The translations under genes were made by a program, and so were the position numbers. The notes under the pieces were generated by a model, which worked only from the letters and a program-made list of their open reading frames with translations, ran no database searches and was not told the origin of the DNA. A DNA stretch of 28,756 bases from the IMG/VR virus record IMGVR_UViG_3300042884_000458, positions 1 through 28,756 of that record; one strand, written 5' to 3'. Origin of the DNA: a virus. Within the stretch, counting starts at the first letter, position 1; the number at the start of each line of letters is the position of its first letter. Of this stretch, positions 9,601 through 17,982 are shown in pieces.

Positions 9601-12600
9601 GTACCTACACTTCCTTGTGATCCAGTACTTCCTGTAGTTCCTTGAGAACCTGTTGATCCTGTACTGCCTTGGGAGCCAGTTACACCTATAAGACCTTGTA
9701 AACCAAGAGTTCCTTGAACTCCTTGTAATCCAGTTATACCCTGTATCCCCTGAGTTCCTTGAGCACCAGTAGCACCAGTAGTTCCAGTAGATCCTTGGGA
9801 TCCTGTTGTTCCTGTTGTTCCCTGCGTACCAGTCACACCTTGAGATCCAGTGGATCCTGTACTTCCTTGACTTCCTGTTGAACCTATAGAACCTTGAGTG
9901 CCTATTACACCTTGAACTCCTTGAAAACCAAGTATACCTTGTAGACCCTGTATTCCTTGTAGTCCTTGTGCACCAATAGTGCCTGTAGTTCCTTGAAATC
10001 CTAAAATACCTTGTAATCCTAATATACCTTGTATACCTTGACTTCCGGTAATACCCTGGTTTCCAGTAGATCCTGTACTACCTTGGCTACCTGTATTACC
10101 TACTGTACCTTGAAGACCTGTTGTTCCCTGAACACCCTGAATACCTAATAAACCTTGTATGCCTTGAATTCCCTGTAATCCTTGTAGACCAGTTAATCCT
10201 TGTATACCCAAAAGACCTTGTGTACCCTGTATTCCAATTAATCCTTGAATACCCTGTGAGCCAGTAGTGCCTTGGAAACCTTGAATACCAATTGCTCCTT
10301 GTGTACCTTGAGGTCCAGTTACATTACCAACATCATCCCAATTAGCACCATCCCAAACCCACAAATGTCCAGTATCTAATGTAATATAACCATCACCAAT
10401 ATTTCCTGTATATGAATTTGGCCAACCAGGTAAAGATGTTGAAGTAGAAACACTCCCTAATAAAGTAATAGAGTTTCCTGAAGTACCTTGTGTACCAAGT
10501 TGTCCTTGGATACCCTGAATACCTTGCAGCCCTGTAATTCCTTGAATACCTTGTAATCCGGTCAAACCTTGTGTTCCTACAATACCCTGTAAACCGGTAA
10601 TACCTTGTAAACCAAGAATACCTTGAGTACCTTGTCTCCCTTGGATACCCTGACTTCCAGTTTGACCTTGAGATCCGGTTGTACCTTGAGTACCATTAAT
10701 ACCTGCTGTACCTTGTGTGCCTATGGCACCTTGGGAACCAGTATTTCCAGTTGTCCCTTGAGTACCAGTGTTTCCTAATGTTCCTTGTATGCCTTGAATA
10801 CCTTGAAGACCAACAGCTCCTTGAACACCTAATAAACCTTGTATGCCTTGAATTCCTTGTGTCCCTTGAGCTCCAGTATTTCCTATTATTCCTTGAGTTC
10901 CTTGTGATCCGGTATTTCCAGTAGTACCTTGACTACCTACAGTACCTTGTGCTCCAGTATTACCAGTAGTTCCCTGAGAACCAGTATTTCCAAGTAAACC
11001 TTGAATACCCTGAATTCCTTGTAAACCTTGTAAACCTGTAAGCCCTTGAGTTCCTGTTAAACCTTGAGTTCCAGTAACACCTTGTAATCCAATAGTCCCT
11101 TGTATACCTTGAAGTCCTTGACTTCCTACAGTACCAGTTGTACCTTGAAAGCCAACAGCTCCTTGACTACCAGTTGATCCAGTAGTACCTTGGCTTCCAG
11201 TAGCACCTACAGTTCCTTGAGAACCAACTGTACCTTGTGCTCCTGTATCACCTATTATACCTTGAAAACCTTGAATACCAGTTTCTCCTTGAATACCAGT
11301 TTCTCCTTGACTACCACCACCTCCAATTATACCTTGAGAACCTTGAATACCTTGTAAGCCAATTGTTCCTTGTCTGCCTTGAATTCCTTGACTACCAGTT
11401 ATACCCTGAACTCCTAAAGTTCCCTGTGTACCTTGACTACCAACAGCTCCCTGTGAACCATTTATTCCACTTGTTCCTTGTAAACCCAAAGTTCCTTGAG
11501 AACCTTGAGCTCCAGTTAAACCTATAGTACCTTGAAGACCTGTGGTTCCTTGCGCACCTGTGCTACCAGTAGTACCCTGACTTCCTGTATTACCAAAAAT
11601 ACCCTGGATTCCTTGTGTTCCTTGTGAACCAGTTAATCCTTGAGTTCCAAATGTACCTTGGGTTCCTATCTGACCTTGACTTCCTGTAATTCCTTGAGTA
11701 CCAAAAGTACCTTGAGAACCTGTATTTCCTAATATACCCTGAGTCCCCTGGGTTCCTTGTAGACCTAAAAGACCTTGTGTTCCTTGAGACCCTTGCAATC
11801 CAACACTACCCTGAGAACCCGTAGATCCAGTTGTGCCTTGAGATCCAACAGTACCCTGGGATCCTGTAGAACCTGTGGTACCTTGACTACCGGTTGTTCC
11901 TGTAGTTCCTTGTGTTCCAACTGTTCCTTGTGAACCAGTGCTTCCAGTAGATCCTTGAGAACCTATATTTCCAGTGGTTCCTTGTATACCCTGGGTTCCC
12001 TGTGAACCAACAACACCAAATAATCCTTGTATACCTTGAATTCCTTGGCTGCCAGTAGTACCTTGATTTCCTAATACTCCTTGAGTTCCTTGACTACCTT
12101 GTAGTCCAGTTAATCCTATACTACCCTGTATTCCTACAGCTCCTTGACTACCAGTACTGCCGGTAGTACCTTGATTACCTGTTGTACCTAAAATACCTTG
12201 TGTCCCTTGTGTACCCTGAGCACCTACTTGTCCTTGTACTCCAGTAGTTCCTTGAGTTCCTATTAATCCTTGTAAGCCTATGGTACCTTGAGTACCTATA
12301 GAACCTTGTGAACCAGTTGTACCAAAAATACCTTGAGTTCCTTGGATTCCTTGCCCTCCTTGAAGTCCTAATGTACCTTGGGTTCCTTGGGAACCTGTTA
12401 AACCTTGAGATCCTGTAGCTCCAATTGATCCTTGTGTACCGGTAATTCCCTGTGAACCAGTACTTCCAGTGGTACCTTGGCTTCCAGTATTTCCTGTAAA
12501 ACCTTGGATACCAATAGATCCTTGAGATCCAGTGCTTCCTGTTGTTCCTTGAGAGCCAGTATTACCTAAAGTACCTTGAAGTCCTAATATACCTTGTGTT

Positions 12601-13991
12601 CCTTGTACTCCTACGGAACCTTGTGTTCCTATTTGTCCTTGTGCTCCATTAGTTCCTTGATTACCAAGTATACCTTGTGTACCTTGAGCACCTTGGCTAC
12701 CAGTTAATCCAGTTGAACCTTGGGTTCCTATTGCACCTTGTGAGCCTGTGGATCCTGTTGATCCCTGACTTCCTGTATTTCCTATTGCTCCTTGTGAGCC
12801 TACAATACCCTGGATTCCTTGAATTCCTTGTGTTCCAGTAAGTCCTTGTGTTCCTAAAGTTCCTTGAGTACCATTATTTCCTTGTATTCCTTGTAAACCA
12901 GTTGTGCCTTGCACACCTTGAATACCTTGATTTCCTAATAAACCTAATGTCCCTTGTATACCTTGTATGCCTTGAAGACCAACAATACCTTGACTTCCTG
13001 TATTACCAGCAGTCCCTTGAGGCCCTGTAGTTCCTTGAACTCCTTGGGAACCCAATGCTCCTTGAGATCCAGTTGTACCAGTCTGTCCTTGTGTTCCAGT
13101 TATACCTTGTGAACCAGTAGAACCTGTTGTTCCTTGGGATCCTGTATTTCCATTTAATCCTTGGGCACCAACAGTTCCTTGAGATCCAGCATTTCCTAAT
13201 GCACCTTGAGAACCTTGAGATCCTGTATTTCCAATAATACCTTGAGAACCAATACTACCTTGAATTCCAGTAGTACCTTGATTACCATTACTTCCGGCTG
13301 AACCTTGAGAACCTGCATTACCTGTATTTCCTTGAATACCTGTACTGCCTTGTACACCATTTATACCAATTTGTCCTTGTGCACCTTGTATTCCAATATC
13401 TCCTTTGATACCTTGAATCCCTTGAAGTCCAACTCCACCAGTAATTCCTTGTAAACCTTGATAACCTTGAATACCTTGATATCCTTGAATACCTAATCCA
13501 ACAAATCCTTGTACTCCTTGTAATCCTTGAATACCTGGAGGACCTTGATAGCCTTGAATACCTGTTCCAACAAAACCTTGAATTCCTTGTGGACCATTAA
13601 AACCTTGTATTCCCTGAGTTCCTTGAATTCCTTTAATTCCTTGAATACCTACATTACCTTGTGTACCAGTAGTACCTTGTACACCTTGTCCTGCAAATGC
13701 ACCTGAAATACCTTGAACTCCTTGTATTCCTTGGATACCTTGGATACCAACATTTCCTTCATTACAAAGCCAATTAACTATTTCATTTAAACCTTGTGCT
13801 ACTGAAGTATACTGAGTTATTACTGTAGTTCCTTGGCAAATAATATTTTCTCCAAAATATATAACACAATCGGCATCATATACTTCTGAACATTTTTCAG
13901 GATCAGGGCATGTAAATTGAGGTTCACATGAAATAGGTGTAGTTAACCCATCATTACAAAAAAAATTTTGATTGGGTTGATTATTGTCCAT
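6627..13991 (-). CDS. Giant collagen-like tail or head fibre, 2454 aa
   Basis: Residues 1-78 are a globular N-terminal domain with seven or more Cys, probably the particle-attachment end. Gly-X-Y triplets run from about residue 79 to 1170 and 1224 to 2212, roughly 690 triplets, dominated by units such as [15 protein letters not shown] and GTQG. Gln or Thr takes the Y position, while Pro and charged residues are nearly absent. A 50-residue globular insert (including [20 protein letters not shown]) interrupts the array. The C-terminal 240 residues form a beta-rich trimerisation or receptor domain ([12 protein letters not shown], then [15 protein letters not shown]). Phage collagen-like fibres form homotrimers. 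If wholly triple-helical this one would extend several hundred nanometres. The repeats probably make the gene length-variable. Confidence 0.93.
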   Translation of the reverse strand: MDNNQPNQNFFCNDGLTTPISCEPQFTCPDPEKCSEVYDADCVIYFGENIICQGTTVITQYTSVAQGLNEIVNWLCNEGNVGIQGIQGIQGVQGISGAFAGQGVQGTTGTQGNVGIQGIKGIQGTQGIQGFNGPQGIQGFVGTGIQGYQGPPGIQGLQGVQGFVGLGIQGYQGIQGYQGLQGITGGVGLQGIQGIKGDIGIQGAQGQIGINGVQGSTGIQGNTGNAGSQGSAGSNGNQGTTGIQGSIGSQGIIGNTGSQGSQGALGNAGSQGTVGAQGLNGNTGSQGTTGSTGSQGITGTQGQTGTTGSQGALGSQGVQGTTGPQGTAGNTGSQGIVGLQGIQGIQGTLGLLGNQGIQGVQGTTGLQGIQGNNGTQGTLGTQGLTGTQGIQGIQGIVGSQGAIGNTGSQGSTGSTGSQGAIGTQGSTGLTGSQGAQGTQGILGNQGTNGAQGQIGTQGSVGVQGTQGILGLQGTLGNTGSQGTTGSTGSQGSIGIQGFTGNTGSQGTTGSTGSQGITGTQGSIGATGSQGLTGSQGTQGTLGLQGGQGIQGTQGIFGTTGSQGSIGTQGTIGLQGLIGTQGTTGVQGQVGAQGTQGTQGILGTTGNQGTTGSTGSQGAVGIQGSIGLTGLQGSQGTQGVLGNQGTTGSQGIQGIQGLFGVVGSQGTQGIQGTTGNIGSQGSTGSTGSQGTVGTQGTTGTTGSQGTTGSTGSQGTVGSQGTTGSTGSQGSVGLQGSQGTQGLLGLQGTQGTQGILGNTGSQGTFGTQGITGSQGQIGTQGTFGTQGLTGSQGTQGIQGIFGNTGSQGTTGSTGAQGTTGLQGTIGLTGAQGSQGTLGLQGTSGINGSQGAVGSQGTQGTLGVQGITGSQGIQGRQGTIGLQGIQGSQGIIGGGGSQGETGIQGETGIQGFQGIIGDTGAQGTVGSQGTVGATGSQGTTGSTGSQGAVGFQGTTGTVGSQGLQGIQGTIGLQGVTGTQGLTGTQGLTGLQGLQGIQGIQGLLGNTGSQGTTGNTGAQGTVGSQGTTGNTGSQGTQGIIGNTGAQGTQGIQGIQGLLGVQGAVGLQGIQGIQGTLGNTGTQGTTGNTGSQGAIGTQGTAGINGTQGTTGSQGQTGSQGIQGRQGTQGILGLQGITGLQGIVGTQGLTGLQGIQGITGLQGIQGIQGQLGTQGTSGNSITLLGSVSTSTSLPGWPNSYTGNIGDGYITLDTGHLWVWDGANWDDVGNVTGPQGTQGAIGIQGFQGTTGSQGIQGLIGIQGTQGLLGIQGLTGLQGLQGIQGIQGLLGIQGVQGTTGLQGTVGNTGSQGSTGSTGNQGITGSQGIQGILGLQGILGFQGTTGTIGAQGLQGIQGLQGILGFQGVQGVIGTQGSIGSTGSQGSTGSTGSQGVTGTQGTTGTTGSQGSTGTTGATGAQGTQGIQGITGLQGVQGTLGLQGLIGVTGSQGSTGSTGSQGTTGSTGSQGSVGTQGSIGVTGSQGSIGIQGIQGILGTTGATGSQGLQGITGLQGSVGLQGLTGSQGTFGTQGTTGSQGTFGTQGLQGITGSQGTTGTQGTQGIQGIQGTQGIIGSQGTIGNTGSQGSTGSNGSQGAVGSQGTIGNTGAQGTAGINGTQGTQGIQGITGNTGATGSQGAQGTLGLTGAQGATGSQGTTGLQGLVGTQGAIGQQGVTGLQGLTGLQGLIGVTGAQGATGSTGAQGSVGTQGQVGATGSQGTTGSTGAQGTVGSQGTTGTTGLQGLIGLQGIQGIQGLLGIQGIQGIQGTQGILGNTGAQGAVGSTGSQGSTGSTGAQGAVGSQGTIGNTGAQGSTGLTGSQGSTGSQGTSGLNGSQGAIGSQGIQGILGFQGTTGTTGTQGAIGQQGTTGTTGTTGSQGTTGTQGSIGTTGAQGSTGSTGSQGSVGSQGTIGTTGSQGSTGSIGSQGAVGAQGTVGTTGSQGLIGLQGIQGIQGQQGVIGTQGIQGFIGNTGGTGTQGTTGATGSQGSVGSTGSQGAVGTQGTTGTTGTTGSQGATGTTGLQGTTGTTGATGAQGSQGTIGTTGATGSQGIQGFIGSQGATGSTGGTGAQGSTGLQGLTGLQGTTGAIGSQGAIGSTGSQGAIGTQGTVGATGSQGTVGTTGSQGITGSQGTIGSTGNQGTTGGIGTQGATGTQGFTGSQGFTGNGGAQGIQGIKGDPGSQGTTGLQGIQGLLGIQGVQGILGFQGVTGIQGTQGIQGIQGLLGSTPTVPGSNNEVLTSNGAGAIVAESNLTFDGSLLTINDRLLTTSSTYPNIDTQYGQLTTPTGIIGFSWLSDFLAYGNLYSLWYKDIDIAQRSFSNNNTLSPTFYYEGDVIEGTYYTGATVDLYSLVSLRTDGTWEMVDQTTASSSKMLGIYLETISGGTCKILLEGHVQVEDTNNDSAPFVTGLDHGLPIYIKQSTSSGELSTGVPGAKYVRILGYAYHQSIDTTTIWIMRFDPDNTWIEY
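7354..13757 (-). repeat. Gly-X-Y coding tandem repeat array
   Basis: The 6.4-kb array repeats with a 9-nt period at DNA level; on the plus strand CCTTG recurs almost every 9 to 18 nt. It is broken once, at about 10319-10480, by the globular insert. Higher-order blocks (for example GSTGSQG, and GLQGIQG runs) recur many times, as expected from repeated unequal recombination. It belongs to the collagen-like gene and is not a separate mobile or CRISPR element. Confidence 0.9.
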
Positions 13992-14051
13992 TTAGGTATT
14001 AATAGTTTTTAAGTAAACCCAGATTAAAATATTTATAATATATTTTTATCT

Positions 14052-14519
14052 TTAATCTAGTATTAGATAAGAAATCTTTAATGTACTATTTAATGCTGTA
14101 GTAGTAGAAGCATTAATTACTTTAATTACAAAACTTCCATTTGCTATAGTATTAGTAACTAATATTGGTATTCCTGCAGTTGTTGAATCTACAGTTAATA
14201 ATATTTTAGATGCTGTAGTTACTTTATTATTATTTACAGTAAAAGATGCATTAGTAGTACCAGATAAAGTATAAGAAACAGTTGTTATTGTTCCATTATG
14301 TGCATTAACTGTAACAGCAGTAGTCATTGAAGTTAACTGAGTTACATTAGCTGTATCATATACTGCTTGTAAAGGTGCTGCATTAACAACTAATGATAAA
14401 TAACCATCATCTCTACTTGGATCTTTAGCTCCGACAGCTAAAAGACTTGGTACATCTGTTGGTAATGTTGCTCTGTAATTGCCAGCTTTAATCCAACTAA
14501 TAAAATTTAAGATATCCAT
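14052..14519 (-). CDS. Short fibre protein with MDILN-type anchor, 155 aa
   Basis: Residues 1-16 (MDILNFISWIKAGNYR) and about 26-45 (LLAVGAKDPSRDDGYLSLVV) match the anchor module of the genes at 866-1558 and 16559-16882, although this copy is the most divergent. The rest (about 50-155) is a Thr/Val/Asn-rich beta domain without Cys, ending SFVIKVINASTTTALNSTLK then ISYLILD. No enzymatic motif is seen. It lies just upstream of the giant collagen-like gene in the same transcription direction, with a TTTGTATATTA element 38 nt before its start. A short fibre or decoration protein is the likeliest role, based on the shared module and the neighbours. Confidence 0.78.
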   Translation of the reverse strand: MDILNFISWIKAGNYRATLPTDVPSLLAVGAKDPSRDDGYLSLVVNAAPLQAVYDTANVTQLTSMTTAVTVNAHNGTITTVSYTLSGTTNASFTVNNNKVTTASKILLTVDSTTAGIPILVTNTIANGSFVIKVINASTTTALNSTLKISYLILD

Positions 14520-14556
14520 TTTTTTGTTTTTTAAGTATTAATAATATATATATACA

Positions 14557-14567
14557 TAATATACAAA
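14557..14567 (-). promoter_or_regulatory. Candidate late promoter element TTTGTATATTA (copy 2)
   Basis: This exact 11-mer on the minus strand lies 38 nt upstream of the 155-aa gene, in a gap of 72 nt of almost pure A/T. The distance leaves room for a start site and a short leader. Confidence 0.45.
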
Positions 14568-14591
14568 AATTTATTAATAAAAACAAAAAAA

Positions 14592-14783
14592 TTATAGAAA
14601 AGATCCAGCAAAGAAAATTAAAAGAAGAGATGCAACAATAAAATATGAACCAATAGCTTCACTTTGATGATCTATTTCATATGCATCTTTAAGTTTATTA
14701 TATATGGGACTTTTAAAAAAGTTTCCTATAATCCATAACAAACATGCTATGCTTAAAATTAATAACATTAATATATAATTCAT
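14592..14783 (-). CDS. Small two-TM membrane protein, holin candidate, 63 aa
   Basis: Two hydrophobic segments are clear, about residues 1-23 (MNYILMLLILSIACLLWIIG) and 46-62 (SYFIVASLLLIFFAGSF). A charged linker of about 22 residues joins them (KLKDAYEIDHQSEA). Length and topology fit small class II holins, but also many unrelated phage membrane peptides, and no lysin gene is adjacent. Its ATG overlaps the TGA stop of the DUF3310 gene (ATGA, 14780-14783), so it is translationally coupled to that gene. The holin function is a guess from shape only. Confidence 0.65.
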   Translation of the reverse strand: MNYILMLLILSIACLLWIIGNFFKSPIYNKLKDAYEIDHQSEAIGSYFIVASLLLIFFAGSFL

Positions 14784-15151
14784 AAGGTGTTAATTCTACG
14801 TTGTAAATATACTAATGCTTTTTCTAAATCTTCTTTATTGTTAAAAGTTTTTTTACCAGCTCTAGCTAAATATTTTATTACATTTCCTAAATAAAAATCT
14901 TTATCTAACTTCCAGGCTTCTAACACATTAAAAACTTCATATGTTGAATCTTTTCCTCCATAGTATTTAGGACGTGTTTCAAATGGTGGAATATCTTTTC
15001 TAAAATCATGAACATAATTTTTATTATGTTCTGAATCTAAACTATTTTTAGTTCTTTTATCTATTTCTTCTTTAGATAGTTCTTTAGAATTAATTTTATC
15101 AGTACTTGTTCTTCCAGAAAAATACGGATTATCATCTGTTATATTTACCAT
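14780..15151 (-). CDS. DUF3310 family protein, 123 aa
   Basis: The C-terminal half carries the DUF3310 pattern: RPKYYGG at 60-66, an acidic Tyr-Glu at 71-72, then GNVIKYLARAGKK at 89-101 followed by the helix LEKALVYLQRRI. DUF3310 is widespread in phages and is often annotated as a nucleotide kinase, but its biochemical role is not settled. The first 50 residues are charged and probably disordered. It overlaps the GroES-like gene upstream by 7 nt and the two-TM gene downstream by 4 nt. The three form a tight coupled set inside an otherwise structural block. Confidence 0.85.
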   Translation of the reverse strand: MVNITDDNPYFSGRTSTDKINSKELSKEEIDKRTKNSLDSEHNKNYVHDFRKDIPPFETRPKYYGGKDSTYEVFNVLEAWKLDKDFYLGNVIKYLARAGKKTFNNKEDLEKALVYLQRRINTL

Positions 15152-15432
15152 ATTATTGCTATATCCATTTCATTAAACATTAGTTTAACACTACCATCAA
15201 TGTCAACTTTTTCTGCATGTTCTAATTGTGGAACAGGAATATATACTAAATCTCCAACAGCAATTTCTTCTACTTTATCACCTACAGCATATACAGTAAG
15301 TTTATTCCATTGTTTCATTGCTTCATACATTAAAGCATCTTGATCTTTTTCAGATAATGTAATTACTGATTCTTTTTTTACAGGTACTTCAATAAGTATT
15401 CTTCTTCCTCTTAATGTTTTAAACGGGTTCAT
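15145..15432 (-). CDS. GroES-like co-chaperonin, 95 aa
   Basis: Size and layout fit phage co-chaperonins: an N-terminal strand (LRGRRILIEVPV, about 7-18), a mobile-loop-like stretch about 20-45, then YAVGDKVEEIAVGDLVYIPV (48-67) and the closing strand LMFNEMDIAIIW (84-95). GroES-type proteins cap GroEL. Phage versions such as T4 gp31 redirect the host chaperonin to fold the major capsid or other bulky virion proteins. With giant fibres encoded nearby this is a sensible partner. The mobile loop differs strongly from bacterial GroES, so its match to host GroEL cannot be judged here. The family call is by pattern, not by search. Confidence 0.78.
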   Translation of the reverse strand: MNPFKTLRGRRILIEVPVKKESVITLSEKDQDALMYEAMKQWNKLTVYAVGDKVEEIAVGDLVYIPVPQLEHAEKVDIDGSVKLMFNEMDIAIIW

Positions 15433-15478
15433 ATTTATAGTTTTTTAAGTTTTATTTAATGTAAAAATGTTGATAAAA

Positions 15479-16102
15479 TTATTTTTCTTCATTAAAAAAG
15501 AAAATTTGAAACAGTCTTCCAGTTTCTCTATTGTGACCAAAGTAATCATTACCTGAATGAATCAGGCCTCCATCAAAAATAACAAGTCTATTAAATACAT
15601 TTCCTACTGTATCCTGTCTTTCAAATGGAGTTGGATCTAGAAATGTATCTTTAGTAAATGCATTACCATTCTCACCAACAGACCAATCTATCTGATCATT
15701 ATGATAAACTTTAGATTTTTTATTTCTATAAAAACTTGTACCTGATTGAGGTGGAGCATCTGGTGTTAAAAATAATACACCTGCCCATTTTTGGGCATCA
15801 CAATGAAAAACTTGCGGTACTCCTCCTATACAAGATTGAAATCTACCATTAATACCTACATTATACCAACCAAAACCATCATTAGTATTGTCAGCAATTT
15901 TAATTTGCATGATTTCTTCAAATTTTTCTTTTAAACCCTCAAATAAAAACTGATCACGGGTTCTTTCTCCAACAGCACCTTCACCTGGAAAATATGTTTG
16001 TGCTAATGCGTGTTCTCTAATAGCTAAAGGATTTGTATAGAAATCATCTACAACAAATAATCTTTTTTTTTGATTAGAATTAATTTTAAATATATCATTC
16101 AT
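15479..16102 (-). CDS. 2OG-Fe(II) oxygenase-like protein, 207 aa
   Basis: The fold pattern is a double-stranded beta-helix dioxygenase of the DUF6445 kind. The likely iron ligands are His100 and Asp102 (VFHCDAQKW) and His182 (GGLIHSGNDYFG), with Arg192 or Arg196 as candidate 2-oxoglutarate binder. The opening KRLFVVDDFYTNPLAIREHA is typical of prolyl-hydroxylase-like relatives. Substrates of phage members are mostly unknown. Hydroxylation of a virion protein or of nucleotides is possible, and the nearby collagen-like fibre is a tempting target, although it has very few prolines. It sits between the CDGSH protein and the GroES-like gene. Confidence 0.78.
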   Translation of the reverse strand: MNDIFKINSNQKKRLFVVDDFYTNPLAIREHALAQTYFPGEGAVGERTRDQFLFEGLKEKFEEIMQIKIADNTNDGFGWYNVGINGRFQSCIGGVPQVFHCDAQKWAGVLFLTPDAPPQSGTSFYRNKKSKVYHNDQIDWSVGENGNAFTKDTFLDPTPFERQDTVGNVFNRLVIFDGGLIHSGNDYFGHNRETGRLFQIFFFNEEK

Positions 16103-16122
16103 TTAAAATAGATTTTATTAAA

Positions 16123-16136
16123 AATACAATTGTATT
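16123..16136 (-). terminator. Weak A/T hairpin after the CDGSH gene
   Basis: A perfect 5-bp inverted repeat (AATAC, loop AATT, GTATT) lies about 20 nt beyond the stop of the 109-aa gene and is followed on the minus strand by a short T run. It could be a weak terminator or an operator for the oxygenase gene. Confidence 0.25.
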
Positions 16137-16153
16137 ATTTTTATAAATGATAT

Positions 16154-16483
16154 TTATAGTTTTAATAATTTAACAACAGACATTTGAGCATTTAGTATTT
16201 CTCCTACTGCATGATCAAACAATAAACTTTTAACTGGGGATTGTGTTGACATTGTATAAGTACTTTTTAAAATTTCTGTAATCTCAGAAAATTTTTGTTT
16301 TACTTCTAATTCAACACCCTCTGGTAATTCTTCAGTATTTAATCCTACTAAGATATCTCCAAAAGAATAAATTTTTGTTTCTTTAAATGTTACTTGATTT
16401 TCATTATCGCATTTATGAGAGCCATCACAAAAACCATCAGAGTTTTGTGTTTTTCCACATGCACATTTAATTTCATCTGACAT
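16154..16483 (-). CDS. CDGSH-type iron-sulfur protein, 109 aa
   Basis: Residues 5-23 read IKCACGKTQNSDGFCDGSH. This carries the ligand set of CDGSH/mitoNEET [2Fe-2S] domains: Cys7, Cys9, Cys19 and His23, with Thr12 and the CDGSH core intact. The spacing before the third Cys is one residue longer than usual and the usual Pro is missing. Residues 30-109 form a separate, mostly helical region (ELPEGVELEVKQKFSEITEI, then DHAVGEILNAQMSVVKLL). CDGSH proteins carry redox-labile clusters and act in electron or cluster transfer. A phage copy fused to a helical domain is unusual. A Zn site instead of a cluster is the main alternative. Confidence 0.7.
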   Translation of the reverse strand: MSDEIKCACGKTQNSDGFCDGSHKCDNENQVTFKETKIYSFGDILVGLNTEELPEGVELEVKQKFSEITEILKSTYTMSTQSPVKSLLFDHAVGEILNAQMSVVKLLKL

Positions 16484-16558
16484 AATATATTTGTTTAGTT
16501 TTTACAAATATATAAATATTTATAAATAAAAACAAATTACTAAAAATTATTTATAATT

Positions 16559-16882
16559 TTATATTATTGTCAAAGTTGTTCCTGAAGGAATAGTTAAAGT
16601 TTTACCTGCACACATTGTTAATGGTGAAGGATATGTAAGATTTGAATTTTCTGGTAATACAATATCTTCATTAATGCAACCTATTAATCTAAAATTTCCT
16701 GCAGTTATATTAGTTTGCATATTCATTTCTGTAATGAAATTATCTACTGTTATAGCACCAGCTAAATATCCATCATCTCTTTTATTAGTTTTTAAACCAA
16801 CAGGAATTAATGTTTGTGAAGAATTTACTGTATTTACTATACGGCTTCCTTTAATCCAGGAAATAACATTTAAAATATCCAT
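16559..16882 (-). CDS. Short protein with MDILN-type anchor, 107 aa
   Basis: The protein starts MDILNVISWIKGSR and continues LIPVGLKTNKRDDGYLAGAI, nearly identical to the anchor of the 230-aa protein at 866-1558 and related to 14052-14519. After the anchor there are only about 55 residues, ending SPLTMCAGKTLTIPSGTTLTII, a short beta-helix-like rung repeat. So it is little more than the anchor plus a small tip. Its stop lies 3 nt before the region where its neighbour begins, and it follows the S74 fibre gene at once (start at 16882, S74 stop at 16886). It may be an adaptor that attaches other fibres. Confidence 0.78.
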   Translation of the reverse strand: MDILNVISWIKGSRIVNTVNSSQTLIPVGLKTNKRDDGYLAGAITVDNFITEMNMQTNITAGNFRLIGCINEDIVLPENSNLTYPSPLTMCAGKTLTIPSGTTLTII

Positions 16883-16885
16883 GAT

Positions 16886-17716
16886 TTATTTTTTTAATTG
16901 TCTAACTTCTTCTGATAATTCTTGTATTGCTTTAACTAGAATAGGAATTAACTTACCGTAACTAGCCTCTAATTTCTCAGGATTCTCTTCGTAAACTAAA
17001 CCTAATGTTTCAGATAGTTCTGCATCCTCTTGAGATTTCTTTAAATCTTGTGCAATAAATCCAAAATCTTTAATGTCATGTTTTCCTTCTTCATTTCTAT
17101 CATCCCATACAAAAGATACAGGCTTTAAGCCTTTAATAAATTCAAGACCTACAGGAAGTTCAACTATTTCTTTTTTATCTCTTGCATCTGACAATGATGT
17201 GATTGAAGTAACTGCACAACGTAAAGTACCAATTAGTGAATCTCCTAAAGTAATTTCATTAGATACAGTTGGACTAGATGGTTCTGCTCCATTACCTATA
17301 CAGGTATTTCTACTTCCTGTTGTAAGAGTAGTTGCTGTTTGATTTCCAATGCAAGTATTTTGATTACCTGTAGTTGCAGATTGCATTGAAGAAGTTCCTA
17401 TTGAAATATTTCTAAATCCTGTAGTTGTATTGAATAAAGCAACATTTCCTATTGCAACGTTATTATTTCCTGTTGTTAAATTATCTGCAGTAAAACAACC
17501 TAAAACTGTGTTGCCATTACCTGTTGTATTATAATTACCACTACCAACCATAGTATTTTGATTTGCTGTCATTGAAGCAGCATTTTGTGTTGGAATTCCG
17601 ATGAATAAATTAGAAGGGCTTCCACTTCCATCATTCATTCTTCTTAAACGAACATTATTTACTAATAATTCATATCCTGTCTCAGGACTTACAACATTTA
17701 CATTAATTGTGCTCAT
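16886..17716 (-). CDS. Tail fibre with YadA-like head repeats and S74 chaperone, 276 aa
   Basis: Residues about 48-145 are a left-handed beta-roll of the YadA-head kind: repeats such as TTGNNNVAIGNVALFNTTTG of about 14-20 residues with N at fixed positions. Residues 173-276 are an intramolecular chaperone of Peptidase_S74 type (SLSDARDKKEIVELPVGLEF, then DFGFIAQDLKK and YGKLIPILVKAIQEL, ending in a coiled coil). By analogy with phage K1F endosialidase the chain should self-cleave before Ser176, with Lys181 at the expected spacing of five. The chaperone drives trimer folding and is then released. The mature fibre would be about 175 residues. Confidence 0.88.
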   Translation of the reverse strand: MSTINVNVVSPETGYELLVNNVRLRRMNDGSGSPSNLFIGIPTQNAASMTANQNTMVGSGNYNTTGNGNTVLGCFTADNLTTGNNNVAIGNVALFNTTTGFRNISIGTSSMQSATTGNQNTCIGNQTATTLTTGSRNTCIGNGAEPSSPTVSNEITLGDSLIGTLRCAVTSITSLSDARDKKEIVELPVGLEFIKGLKPVSFVWDDRNEEGKHDIKDFGFIAQDLKKSQEDAELSETLGLVYEENPEKLEASYGKLIPILVKAIQELSEEVRQLKK

Positions 17717-17747
17717 AATTATTTATTTTTTAAATTACTTTATAATA

Positions 17748-17758
17748 TAATATACAAA
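17748..17758 (-). promoter_or_regulatory. Candidate late promoter element TTTGTATATTA (copy 3)
   Basis: This exact 11-mer lies 32 nt upstream of the S74 fibre gene on the minus strand, inside the 73-nt gap that follows the 45-aa gene. Spacing to the start is similar to copy 2. Confidence 0.45.
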
Positions 17759-17789
17759 ATATTATTTAATTAATCTAATTGTTTTTTAC

Positions 17790-17927
17790 TTATTTACCTT
17801 GACCTCGGTATAATTTTTTATAATTTTTAGAAGACTTGAGTTTAGATCTTTTAGTTTTTGCATGAACACCAGTCCTAGAAACTTTTGGTTTATCTAACTT
17901 AGTAAATGTATCTTTAATTTTTGCCAT
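17790..17927 (-). CDS. Small basic protein, 45 aa
   Basis: The reading frame from ATG at 17927 to TAA at 17790 encodes a 45-residue protein starting MAKIKDTFTKLDKPKVSRTG and ending NYKKLYRGQGK. It is very rich in Lys and Arg (about a third of residues) and has no Cys and no membrane segment. Similar tiny basic proteins with a GVHAKTK or YRGQG ending are, as I recall, conserved in phages of Bacteroidota. A role in nucleic-acid or capsid binding is plausible. It has its own upstream TTTGTATATTA element and clear gaps on both sides, which supports it being real despite its length. Confidence 0.75.
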   Translation of the reverse strand: MAKIKDTFTKLDKPKVSRTGVHAKTKRSKLKSSKNYKKLYRGQGK

Positions 17928-17945
17928 AACAATTTATATATATAT

Positions 17946-17956
17946 TAATATACAAA
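17946..17956 (-). promoter_or_regulatory. Candidate late promoter element TTTGTATATTA (copy 4)
   Basis: This exact 11-mer lies 18 nt upstream of the 45-aa gene on the minus strand. It is the fourth copy of the motif, and all four are in gaps before leftward genes. Confidence 0.45.
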
Positions 17957-17982
17957 TAATTTATTACTAAAACAAATATGTA

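Noticed and set aside
7482-13030. Open frames on both strands inside the collagen-like gene
   Set aside because: Their Ser/Thr/Leu-repeat translations are frame-shifted images of the Gly-X-Y codons, with no independent starts or leaders.
7354-13757. Regular short repeats that look like a CRISPR array or satellite
   Set aside because: They are in-frame Gly-X-Y codons of one long gene with 9-nt periodicity and have no spacer-like unique segments.
16674-17342. Plus-strand frames opposite the S74 fibre and anchor genes
   Set aside because: Antisense images of well-supported minus-strand genes.
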